50,626 bases of DNA from RGIG5579 sp045602025 (GTDB taxonomy: Bacteria; Bacillota; Clostridia; Oscillospirales; SIG627): the NCBI GenBank assembly GCA_045602025.1, contig JAZSAT010000029.1, forward strand, positions 1-50,626, read 5' to 3'. Each line of letters starts with the position of its first letter. Positions within the stretch are counted from its first letter, which is position 1. Under the pieces are notes generated by a model, which was not told the origin of the DNA, did not search any database, and saw only the letters and a list, made by a program, of their open reading frames with translations. Both the position numbers and the translations under genes were made by a program. Shown here in pieces: positions 39,767 to 47,665 of the stretch.

Positions 39767-40401
39767 GTATGGAACTGATCAAAAAAAATCGCTTTGTAGG
39801 AATCTTTCGGCACATTCCCCCGATGCTTGCACTGGATGCAGCCAAGGCAATGTATGAAGGCGGAATCCGCGTTTTTGAAATCACCTTTGACCCCCGTGAA
39901 AAGGTGACGGCAAAGGAAACAGGGGATATTATCAGCAAAATCCGAGCCTATTTCGGGGAGGATGTGAGTGTGGGTGCCGGCACGGTGCTTACCACCTCTT
40001 TTGCCCGCACAGCGTTTGAGGCGGGGGCGGAATTTATCGTCGCGCCCAATACCGATGAAAAGGTAATGGCCTTTACAAAGGAAAAGGGCATGCTTTCCAT
40101 TCCCGGTGCTTTTACCCCTTCCGAAATTATGACAGCCTACAATTTAGGTGCCGATATCGTGAAAATTTTCCCCATCGGACCAAATGACGCACCTTACCTA
40201 AAGAATGTGATCTCTCCTTTGTCACACATTCCTTTTATGGTAACGGGAGGGATCAATCCCGATACCATTGAAGGCTTTTTAGCTCTGGGACCGGTAGCGG
40301 TTGCCGCAGGCGCAACCATTGTAACGGAAGCACTTGTAAAAAACGGTGATTTTGATACGATTTATAAGAACGCGCTGGCTCATACGGAAAAAATCAGATA
40401 A
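39763..40401 (+). CDS. KDPG/KHG-type aldolase (Eda family)
   Basis: 212 aa, the Eda length. E39 in RVFEITFD, VGAGTVLT, APNTDEK and the Schiff-base lysine K134 in DIVKIFP are the class I KDPG aldolase motifs, ending with MVTGGINPD. It cleaves 2-keto-3-deoxy-6-phospho or unphosphorylated aldonates to pyruvate and an aldehyde. Its ATG overlaps the dehydratase stop, so the two steps are coupled. No 2-keto-3-deoxygluconate kinase is seen nearby, so phosphorylation, if it occurs, is encoded elsewhere. Confidence 0.9.
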   Translation: MSMELIKKNRFVGIFRHIPPMLALDAAKAMYEGGIRVFEITFDPREKVTAKETGDIISKIRAYFGEDVSVGAGTVLTTSFARTAFEAGAEFIVAPNTDEKVMAFTKEKGMLSIPGAFTPSEIMTAYNLGADIVKIFPIGPNDAPYLKNVISPLSHIPFMVTGGINPDTIEGFLALGPVAVAAGATIVTEALVKNGDFDTIYKNALAHTEKIR

Positions 40402-40425
40402 ATCGGAGAAATTTTGTTTTTTGAC

Positions 40426-40454
40426 TTGTTTTCTTCTCTGTTTTCCTGTAGAAT
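40426..40454 (+). promoter_or_regulatory. Possible promoter of the WbsX-like gene
   Basis: TTGTTT at 40426-40431, 17-bp spacer, TAGAAT at 40449-40454. The 91-bp gap after the aldolase shows no clear terminator, so the gene may also be read through from the operon upstream. Confidence 0.4.
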
Positions 40455-40492
40455 TGAGAAAAATCCATCCTTGATATTTTGGAGGAAATCGA

Positions 40493-41611
40493 ATGAAAAA
40501 GTATGATGTTGCCGCTTATATCTGGCCTGCTTATACAGCCAAGGAGCCTCGTACCCGTATGTTTTGGCCCGAGGGGATCGGGGAGTGGCAAAGTGTAAAA
40601 AATATGCACGAGGTTATGCCGAATAAGCCCGAGGGCTATACCTGGAACAGAAAGCCTCTCTGGGGCTATGTGGATGAAGCGGATCCTTATGTGATGGAAA
40701 TGGAGATCGAGGCAGCACTGGATCACGGCGTAAATGTATTTATTTACGACTGGTACTGGTATGATAACCGGCCCTTTTTGGAGCAGTGCCTCAACGACGG
40801 TTTCTTAAAGGCGAAAAATCACGATAAAATGAAGTTTTATCTGATGTGGGCAAACCACGATGCCAATACCCTTTGGGATCGCCGTATCTCCGATCAAAAG
40901 ACCACCATCTGGGAAGGAGCGGTCAATTTTGAGCAGTTCAAGACCATCGGTAAACGCTGGATTGATCAGTATTTACACCTTCCTTGTTACTACAGAATCG
41001 ACGGAAAACCCGTAGTGAGCATTTACGATATTGCAAACTTTATCAACGGAATGGGCGGTCTTGAAGAAGCAAAGAAAGCCCTTAAATGGTTCCGTGAAGA
41101 AGTGAAAAAATCAGGTCTTCCCGGGGTGCATTTGCAGTTGGTAAAATGGGGCAAAAAGCAGCTGAATCTCTCCGGCGTAGACGGAAGCACCATGGAGTAT
41201 ACCCATCTGGAAGCCTTCAAGGCTCTGGAGATGGATTCCTGTACTCACTATCAGTTCGTGCATTTTTCCGATATGAACAGAGACTATACGGAAATTGCAA
41301 AGGACGCCTACGAGGAATGGGAGAAGACCACCTCGGCCATCGACAAAGAATATTTCCCCCATGTTTCCATCGGCTGGGATAACAATCCTCGGTATGTAGC
41401 TTTTGCAAACCGCGTGACCACCAATAATCCTCCCGAAGAATTTAAAAAGGTTCTCGAGAAGGCAAAAGAGCACGTGGATAAATACAATAAGACCCCTCTC
41501 ATTACCGTAAACAGCTGGAACGAATGGACGGAAACAAGCTATCTTGAGCCCGATACCCTCTACGGCTACGGATATCTGGAAGCCATTCGCGATGTCTTTT
41601 TAGAAAAATAA
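40493..41611 (+). CDS. WbsX/GH99-like glycoside hydrolase domain protein
   Basis: 372 aa. It begins DVAAYIWPAYTAKEPR and has ALDHGVNVFIYDWYWYDNRP, the WbsX/GH99-like signature, YLMWANHDANTLW in the middle, and NSWNEWTETSYLEPD near the C-terminus. Proteins of this family occur both in polysaccharide loci and in catabolic loci; GH99 members are endo-acting alpha-mannosidases. No signal peptide is seen, so action in the cytoplasm is likely. GGAGG lies 8 bp before the ATG. Its placement after the sugar-acid operon suggests a catabolic role, but the cell-surface loci nearby leave a biosynthetic role open. Confidence 0.75.
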   Translation: MKKYDVAAYIWPAYTAKEPRTRMFWPEGIGEWQSVKNMHEVMPNKPEGYTWNRKPLWGYVDEADPYVMEMEIEAALDHGVNVFIYDWYWYDNRPFLEQCLNDGFLKAKNHDKMKFYLMWANHDANTLWDRRISDQKTTIWEGAVNFEQFKTIGKRWIDQYLHLPCYYRIDGKPVVSIYDIANFINGMGGLEEAKKALKWFREEVKKSGLPGVHLQLVKWGKKQLNLSGVDGSTMEYTHLEAFKALEMDSCTHYQFVHFSDMNRDYTEIAKDAYEEWEKTTSAIDKEYFPHVSIGWDNNPRYVAFANRVTTNNPPEEFKKVLEKAKEHVDKYNKTPLITVNSWNEWTETSYLEPDTLYGYGYLEAIRDVFLEK

Positions 41612-41618
41612 TGAAAAT

Positions 41619-41646
41619 GAAAAGCGGAGCTTTGCTCCGCTTTTTC
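41619..41646 (+). terminator. Rho-independent terminator
   Basis: AAAAGCGGAGC pairs with GCTCCGCTTTTT around TTT. It ends the WbsX-like gene. Confidence 0.85.
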
Positions 41647-41670
41647 TTTTTGTAAACTTTCGTTTTTCTC

Positions 41671-41699
41671 TTGCTTAATGATAGATTTAATTATATAAT
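41671..41699 (+). promoter_or_regulatory. Promoter of the racemase-ligase-amidotransferase-flippase operon
   Basis: TTGCTT at 41671-41676, 17-bp spacer, TATAAT at 41694-41699. A second TATAAT lies at 41710-41715 without a good -35. Either makes the ATG at 41714 an unlikely start and supports 41759. Confidence 0.6.
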
Positions 41700-41758
41700 A
41701 GTATCTAAGTATAATGAGGGAAATATTTGCCTTTTGGAAAAGAGAAAGGATAGGGAAT

Positions 41759-42916
41759 ATGTATCGCAATACATATGTGAAAATTGACGAGGAAAAGCTT
41801 TTTGAAAATGCAAAAGAGATCACATCCCATTACCCTGAATACAAATACTTTTTCGGTGTGGTAAAGGGAAATGCATACGGTCACGGCATGCATGTGGTCA
41901 ATACTTTGATCAAAGGCGGTGTCAATTACCTTGCAGTGGCTACCCTGGAGGAAGCGGTAAAGGTGAGAGAATTCAATAAAGAGATCCCCATTCTCTGTCT
42001 GGAGCCGATCTCTCTTTCTTTTGTGGAAGAGGCGATCCGCTATCGGGTGACTCTTACCGTGGATTCCCTTTCTATGTTCAAAGAATTGATTGCGCTTTCT
42101 TTTAAGGAAAAGATAAAGATCCATATTAAATTGGACACGGGAATGAACCGTCTCGGTATCAAGGAAAAGAGCGAGGTGGAGGAGATCTTCCGTACCCCTT
42201 GCGGCGAAAACATTGAGATCGAGGGTATTTACACCCATCTTGCCACCGCAGGAACGAGCGACTTTTTCTATCACAAGCAGATGGAAGCATTTTCTTTTCT
42301 GACGGAAAATATCGACCTTAAAAAGATCCCCATCGTGCATGTGGGAAGATCCCTTACCCTGGTGCATCAGAAAAAGCCCTCTTTTGTCAACGGCATTCGC
42401 CTTGGTATTTGTATGTACGGCTTTCCCCAGAGCATCCCGAATCCCACAGGACTTCGAAAATTAAAACGGGATCTATTAATAAAGCTTGGTAAAATGCCGA
42501 AGGCCATTTTGGAAAATAAATTAAAGCTTCAGACCGCCTTTTCTCTTCACAGTGAAGTGATCTCTGTGAAAAAGGTGAAAAAAGGCGAATTTGTAGGCTA
42601 CGGCGCATCCTTTATCGCCGAAAAGGATATGAATGTTGCTACCCTTGCCATCGGCTATTACGACGGCATGAAGGATTCAATGAAGAGCGTTTCCATTGGC
42701 GGAAGGGTATGCAGGATCGTAGGAAGCCTTTGTATGGATATGACCCATGTGGAGGTGCCCGACGGTACCAAAGTGGGGGACCGTGCGGAGATCTTCGGAG
42801 AAAATATTTCTGTTTTGAAGGCGGCCAGAAGTGCAGGGGTGAGCGCATATAAGCTGCTGACCGGTATCACATCCCGCGTGCCCCGATGCTACGGCGAAGA
42901 AGAATTTTATCTGTAA
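41759..42916 (+). CDS. Alanine racemase family protein (possible D-amino acid racemase for a ligation module)
   Basis: 385 aa from the ATG at 41759, preceded by AGGATAGGG; the in-frame ATG at 41714 has no ribosome site. Fold-type III PLP enzyme: K36 in VVKGNAYGHG forms the aldimine, KLDTGMNRLG and THLATAGTSD follow, and Y281 in GEFVGYGASF is the second catalytic base in the C-terminal domain. HVGRSLT replaces the usual HxxNSxA, a departure near the phosphate/substrate site. It would convert L- to D-alanine or another amino acid. It leads an operon with a D-amino-acid-ligase-like ATP-grasp protein, suggesting a dedicated paralogue rather than the housekeeping enzyme. Confidence 0.85.
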   Translation: MYRNTYVKIDEEKLFENAKEITSHYPEYKYFFGVVKGNAYGHGMHVVNTLIKGGVNYLAVATLEEAVKVREFNKEIPILCLEPISLSFVEEAIRYRVTLTVDSLSMFKELIALSFKEKIKIHIKLDTGMNRLGIKEKSEVEEIFRTPCGENIEIEGIYTHLATAGTSDFFYHKQMEAFSFLTENIDLKKIPIVHVGRSLTLVHQKKPSFVNGIRLGICMYGFPQSIPNPTGLRKLKRDLLIKLGKMPKAILENKLKLQTAFSLHSEVISVKKVKKGEFVGYGASFIAEKDMNVATLAIGYYDGMKDSMKSVSIGGRVCRIVGSLCMDMTHVEVPDGTKVGDRAEIFGENISVLKAARSAGVSAYKLLTGITSRVPRCYGEEEFYL

Positions 42917-42927
42917 AAGAGGAATTT

Positions 42928-44151
42928 ATGGATTTTGAAGTATTGATCGTAGGAACCGATGCCAATGCTTATTATATGGCAAGGTGCTATCACGAGGCCT
43001 ATGGTAAAAAAGCAAATCTCGTAGGAAAATCACCCCTCCCTTATACTGCCTATACGGATATTTTATCCGTTCGGTATTTTGATGACCTTTGGGAGGAAAA
43101 GGGCTTTCTTGCGGCGGTTTTAAAGTGCAAAAAGGACCTTGGAGACAAAAAGACCCTTCTTGTCAGCTCCAATGAGACCTATGCGGGCTTTATTGCGAAA
43201 AACCGCGAAAAGCTTTTGAAAGAAGGCTTTGTATTTAATTACCCCGAAGAGAACATCATCAATTCCTTGATGTATAAGGAGGCCTTTTATAAGACCTACG
43301 CCTCTTCCTGTCTTGATCTTCCCGGAACCGTTTATTACGACTGCAAAGAAAAAGGGGAGATCCCCGAGGAATTTACCTATCCCGTGATCGTAAAGCCCAG
43401 CAATGTGATTTTGTATAATCACCTGGATTTCCCGGAAAAGCACAAGATATACAAGGTGGAAAACAGAGGCGAGCTTGTAGATGTGGTAAATCGCATTGTT
43501 TCAGGCGGGTATGACGATACCCTGATCCTGCAGGACTTTATTCCCGGAGACGACAGCTTTCTGTTTGATGCGGTTCTTTACGCAGACCGTGAAGGAAAGG
43601 TCCGTATGGTATCCTTTGCTCAGATCGGCCTTCAGGAGCACACCAGAGCAATGGTTGGCAATGCCGCGGTACTCATTAACGGCTATAATCAGTTCGGCGG
43701 CACGGATGAGATCGTTTCCAAAATGACAAGGTTTTTAGAAGAGATCGGCTACCGCGGCTTTGCGGAATTTGACCTGAAATACGATCGCCGCGACGGAAAA
43801 TTCAAGGTACTCGAGATCAATGCCAGACAGGGCAGAAGCAGCTATTATATTTGCCCTTTGGGATGCAATCCCATCAAAATGCTGGTAGAGGATCTGATCT
43901 ATGAAAAGGATCTTGACTACGGCGTTTTGAAAAATGAGGTTCTCCTTTCCTTTGTTCCCAAAGGAATCGTGAAAAAATATGTCAAGAATGAAGCTTTTCG
44001 TAAAAAAGCCCTTTCCCTTTGGAAGGAAAAGGGTGCGGAAAATCCCTTGATCTATCCCAAGGATCGGAATTTCAAGCGTTTTCTTTATTTGGCAAAGCGT
44101 AAGATTCGCTATTACAGAGATTATAAAAACGGCTATTGGAAGGTTGACTGA
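42928..44151 (+). CDS. ATP-grasp carboxylate-amine ligase (D-aspartate ligase-like)
   Basis: 407 aa from the ATG at 42928, after AGAGG; the longer frame from 42886 overlaps the racemase gene. The N-terminus (EVLIVGTDANAYYMARCYHEAYGKKANLVG) and the TYPVIVKPSN segment resemble the D-aspartate ligase group that adds a D-amino acid to the lysine side chain of peptidoglycan precursors. LILQDFIPGDDSFLFDAVLY and FAEFDLKYDRR..VLEINARQGRSSYYI provide the ATP-grasp metal-binding acids. Neighbours are a racemase before and an amidotransferase after, which fits ligation of a D-amino acid followed by amidation. The amino acid and acceptor are inferred, not seen. Confidence 0.75.
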   Translation: MDFEVLIVGTDANAYYMARCYHEAYGKKANLVGKSPLPYTAYTDILSVRYFDDLWEEKGFLAAVLKCKKDLGDKKTLLVSSNETYAGFIAKNREKLLKEGFVFNYPEENIINSLMYKEAFYKTYASSCLDLPGTVYYDCKEKGEIPEEFTYPVIVKPSNVILYNHLDFPEKHKIYKVENRGELVDVVNRIVSGGYDDTLILQDFIPGDDSFLFDAVLYADREGKVRMVSFAQIGLQEHTRAMVGNAAVLINGYNQFGGTDEIVSKMTRFLEEIGYRGFAEFDLKYDRRDGKFKVLEINARQGRSSYYICPLGCNPIKMLVEDLIYEKDLDYGVLKNEVLLSFVPKGIVKKYVKNEAFRKKALSLWKEKGAENPLIYPKDRNFKRFLYLAKRKIRYYRDYKNGYWKVD

Positions 44152-44153
44152 AT

Positions 44154-46001
44154 ATGTGTGGATTTGTAGGCTTTTCAGATAAATTAATGGATCTGGAAGA
44201 AAAAAAGACAGTCATAAAGAAAATGGCAGACCGCATCGTGCACCGCGGTCCCGACAGCGATGGCTATTTTTCCGATGAAAAGGTGGCTCTCGGCTTTCGC
44301 AGACTGAGTATTGTGGATCTTGCAGGAGGCGATCAGCCCATCTACAATGAGGACGAGAGCCTTGTGATCGTATTCAATGGCGAGATCTATAACCACAAGG
44401 AATTGAGAAAAGAACTGGAAGAAAAGGGCCATATTTTCAAAACAAATGCCGATACGGAAGCCATTCTCCACGGGTACGAAGAATACGGAACCGATCTTTT
44501 CCCCATGCTTCGGGGTATGTTTGCCTTTGTGATCTACAACAGAAAAACAGGCAATATGGTGGGGGCAAGAGATCCCTTCGGCATCAAGCCTTTTTATTAC
44601 TATAAAAAAGACGGTCATTTTATGTTCTCCTCAGAGATCAAGGGTATGATCGATCACCCGAATTTTGAAAAAGAGGTCAACCGTTCTGTTTTGAAAATGT
44701 ACCTTCTTTTTCAGTATTCCGTATTTGAGGAGACCTTCTTTAAAAATGTGTATAAGCTAAAGCCGGGTCATTATTTCACCTTTGATGGCACAAAGCTTGA
44801 AACAAAGGCTTATTTTGAAGTAAAATACGAAAAATGTGATCTTGGCTATGAAGCGCATAAAAAGGAGATCGTAAATGCCCTGGAGGATTCGGTAAAATAC
44901 CACCAGATCACCGCAGATGTTGAGGTAGGCTCATACCTTTCCGGCGGTGTGGATTCTTCTTATGTGGTCAGTGTGGCAAAGCCCGATAAGACCTTTACCG
45001 TCGGCTTTGATGTGAACGGCTTTGACGAGACCAAAATGGCATCGGATTTTTCGGATCTGATGGGCATTCAAAACTTCAGCAGATACATTTCCAAGGAAGA
45101 GTTTTTTGAGGCACTTCCGAAGGTACAGTATCACGCAGATGAACCGGAAGCCAATCTTTCTGCCGTACCTCTATTCTTTTTATCGAAGCTTGCAAGTGAA
45201 AAGGTGAAGGTGGTCTTGTCCGGAGAAGGATCGGATGAAATGTTCGGCGGATACAACGAATACCCCGAAACAAAAGGGGTGAAAATGTATCTTCTGCTCC
45301 CGTCCTTCCTTCGCAGATTTATGGCAAGGTGCGTAAAACCTCTTCCGCATTTTCCCGGTAAAAATACCATCATCAAATACAGCCTTCCTTTCTGCGAGCG
45401 GTATCTCGGCCACGCGCAGATCATGAATTGCGAGGAGGCAAACGAGATCCTTTGCAAAGAGCTGAAGGATCATACAACGACCTCCGATGTTCTGATGCCT
45501 TACTACGAAAAGGTACGGGATTCGGACGATGTTTTACAGAAAATGTATATTGATATGCATTTCTGGCTGCCCCAGGATATTTTATTAAAAGCGGATAAAA
45601 TGACCATGGCAAATTCCCTTGAGCTCCGTGTTCCGTTTTTGGATAAGAAGGTATGGGAGGCTTCCTCAAAGGTGCCTACCAAGTATCTGGTAAAGAATAT
45701 GCGCACTAAGGCGATCTTTCGGGATATTGCCGACGAAAAAATGCCCGATGAATGGTCAAACCGCAGAAAGCTCGGCTTTCCCGTTCCTTTTTCCAAGTGG
45801 ATCCGTGAGGAGAAATTCTACCTTCTTTTGAAAAAAGCCTTTGAAAAAGAATATGTAGACCTCTTCTTTGACCGCAAGGTGATCACTTCGCTCTTAGAGG
45901 CCCATTACAGCGGAAAAGCAAATCACGGAAGAAAGCTTTATAATATCTACACCTTCCTTGTTTGGTATGAGGTTTATTTCGGGGAGGAGAAAAATGGGTA
46001 A
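44154..46001 (+). CDS. asnB: AsnB-type glutamine-hydrolysing amidotransferase
   Basis: 615 aa. C2 is the glutaminase nucleophile (MCGFVGF), with RIVHRGPDSDG, FNGEIYNH and NADTEAI in the N-terminal domain. The synthetase domain has the pyrophosphate loop SGGVDSS at 263-269 and LSGEGSDEMFGGY. It is similar to asparagine synthetase B, but the family includes enzymes that amidate cell-wall peptides, such as AsnH of Lactococcus, which amidates the D-aspartate cross-bridge. It starts 3 bp after the ligase gene and overlaps the flippase gene by 8 bp, so it is part of one operon. Plain asparagine synthesis remains possible. Confidence 0.9.
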   Translation: MCGFVGFSDKLMDLEEKKTVIKKMADRIVHRGPDSDGYFSDEKVALGFRRLSIVDLAGGDQPIYNEDESLVIVFNGEIYNHKELRKELEEKGHIFKTNADTEAILHGYEEYGTDLFPMLRGMFAFVIYNRKTGNMVGARDPFGIKPFYYYKKDGHFMFSSEIKGMIDHPNFEKEVNRSVLKMYLLFQYSVFEETFFKNVYKLKPGHYFTFDGTKLETKAYFEVKYEKCDLGYEAHKKEIVNALEDSVKYHQITADVEVGSYLSGGVDSSYVVSVAKPDKTFTVGFDVNGFDETKMASDFSDLMGIQNFSRYISKEEFFEALPKVQYHADEPEANLSAVPLFFLSKLASEKVKVVLSGEGSDEMFGGYNEYPETKGVKMYLLLPSFLRRFMARCVKPLPHFPGKNTIIKYSLPFCERYLGHAQIMNCEEANEILCKELKDHTTTSDVLMPYYEKVRDSDDVLQKMYIDMHFWLPQDILLKADKMTMANSLELRVPFLDKKVWEASSKVPTKYLVKNMRTKAIFRDIADEKMPDEWSNRRKLGFPVPFSKWIREEKFYLLLKKAFEKEYVDLFFDRKVITSLLEAHYSGKANHGRKLYNIYTFLVWYEVYFGEEKNG

Positions 46002-47610
46002 ACTGAAAAAATCCTCCTTTCTGGAAGGGGCATTTATTGCCACTGCCTGTATCTTTTTCAGTAAGATCTTGGGGATTATTTATGTTATTCCCTTCAAGCA
46101 GATCATCGGCGATCAGGGCGGTGCCCTTTACGGCTACGCATACAACATTTACAATGTGTTCCTGACCATTTCCAGTGTTGGCATTCCCTTTGCCATCTGC
46201 AAGCTTACAAGCGAATATGCAGCTCTTGGACAAACGGATAAAAAAATAAGGATGTACCGCATCGCCACCTACATTGTAATGGTGTTTTCCCTGCTGTCCT
46301 TCCTTGCATGCTTTTTCTTTGCAGAGCCTCTTGCGAATTTGATCATCGGTGAGATCACCGGCGGCAACTCTATGGAGGATGTGGTATTTGTGATCCGCTG
46401 CATTTCGGTGGCACTTCTGATCGTACCGCTTCTTTCCATAAAAAGAGGGTATCTGCAGGGGCATAAATATATCAGTCAGCCTTCCATCAGCCAGGTGATG
46501 GAGCAATTTGTCCGCATCGTTGTGATCCTTGTGGGCAGCTTTGTCTTTGTAAAAATATTTCACAGTGTCCGTAATGCGGTTGGCATCTCGGTGATGGCGG
46601 CGGGTCTCGGCGGTCTTGTCACATATCTGTATCTTTCCCGTGTAATCGGGAAAAACAAAGCGGAATTAAGCCTTGATAGGAAAGCGGTCTCCACCAAGGA
46701 AGAGGATCGGGTGATCTTAAAGGAAATTGCCGTATGCGCCCTTCCTTTTATCATCATCAATGTTGCCAATACCCTTTACAACTCTACGGATATGGTGCTG
46801 ATCCTTCGCTTTCTGCCCCGTCTCGGCTTCAGTGGCTCCGATACGGAATTTATCAGCAGTGTGTTCACCACCTGGGGAACCAAATTCAATGCCATTATTA
46901 CTGCCGTTTCTACAGGGCTCATCGTCAGCCTCATCCCCCATATCGTTTCCGATTTTACAAAAGGAAAGTTAAAAGAGGTCAATGAGAATTTTAATAAATG
47001 CCTGAAAATGATCCTTCTCATTATTGCTCCTCTTTCCCTTTTTATCAGCCTTTTTGCAAATAGCTTTTGGACTGTTTTTTACGGTGCAAGCTCTTACGGC
47101 GGAAAGATCATCCGTTTTACGATCTTGGTAACGATCTTTGATTGCCTTTATATGGTGCTCAATTCTTTGATGCAAAGTCTGAACAAGCAGAAGGTCGTAT
47201 ATTTCAGTGTCATCGCAGGGCTTTTGACCAATCTTATTTTGGATGTACCTCTCATGTATTTATTTAAAACTGTGGGGCTTGATGCCTACTACGGAGCGAT
47301 CCTTGCGACTCTTTTGGGCTTTTTTGTATCCAACAGCATCAGCCTTGTTCATTTAAAGCGCCACCTTCAACTTGATTATAAGGAGACCTTTGCCGTAATT
47401 CCCCGAGCGGTGTTATCTCTTCTTGCGGTGATTGTTCTCGGTATTCTTTTCGGTAAGCTCCTTCCTGTATCCAGTACATCAAGACTTGTGCAGATCATGA
47501 ACATTGCCATATCCGGCATCTTCTGCGGCGGTGCTTATCTTTTGATGAACCGCAAGGCTCTTGGAACGGTTCTTCCCGAAAGAATTGCCAAAAAACTGCA
47601 TTTAAACTAA
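45994..47610 (+). CDS. MurJ-type (YtgP/SpoVB-like) lipid flippase
   Basis: 538 aa from the ATG at 45994, with GGGGAGGAG upstream; the frame extends upstream inside asnB without a good site. About fourteen hydrophobic segments. FLEGAFIATACIFFSKILGIIYVIPFKQIIGDQGGALYG and VFLTISSVGIPFAICKLTSEYAALG are characteristic of the YtgP/SpoVB branch of the MOP superfamily, which contains the Bacillus lipid II flippase. It is distinct from the Wzx at 29072. As the last gene of the operon with a D-amino-acid ligase and an amidotransferase, it supports a peptidoglycan precursor role. Confidence 0.83.
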   Translation: MGKLKKSSFLEGAFIATACIFFSKILGIIYVIPFKQIIGDQGGALYGYAYNIYNVFLTISSVGIPFAICKLTSEYAALGQTDKKIRMYRIATYIVMVFSLLSFLACFFFAEPLANLIIGEITGGNSMEDVVFVIRCISVALLIVPLLSIKRGYLQGHKYISQPSISQVMEQFVRIVVILVGSFVFVKIFHSVRNAVGISVMAAGLGGLVTYLYLSRVIGKNKAELSLDRKAVSTKEEDRVILKEIAVCALPFIIINVANTLYNSTDMVLILRFLPRLGFSGSDTEFISSVFTTWGTKFNAIITAVSTGLIVSLIPHIVSDFTKGKLKEVNENFNKCLKMILLIIAPLSLFISLFANSFWTVFYGASSYGGKIIRFTILVTIFDCLYMVLNSLMQSLNKQKVVYFSVIAGLLTNLILDVPLMYLFKTVGLDAYYGAILATLLGFFVSNSISLVHLKRHLQLDYKETFAVIPRAVLSLLAVIVLGILFGKLLPVSSTSRLVQIMNIAISGIFCGGAYLLMNRKALGTVLPERIAKKLHLN

Positions 47611-47615
47611 AAAAG

Positions 47616-47648
47616 AAAAAGACGAAAGATCATCTTTCGTCTTTTTTT
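47616..47648. terminator. Bidirectional terminator between convergent genes
   Basis: AAAGACGAAAGAT pairs with ATCTTTCGTCTTT and is flanked by A and T runs on both sides. It serves the flippase operon and the minus-strand sugar transferase. Confidence 0.88.
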
Positions 47649-47665
47649 ATGCCAATTATGTCAAA

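Noticed and set aside
40421..40454. TTGACT at 40421 as the -35 of the WbsX-like gene
   Set aside because: Its spacing to TAGAAT is 22 bp, too long; TTGTTT at 40426 fits 17 bp.
44154..46001. Housekeeping asparagine synthetase only
   Set aside because: Not excluded, but overlap with a flippase gene and a ligase just upstream make a tailoring role more likely.
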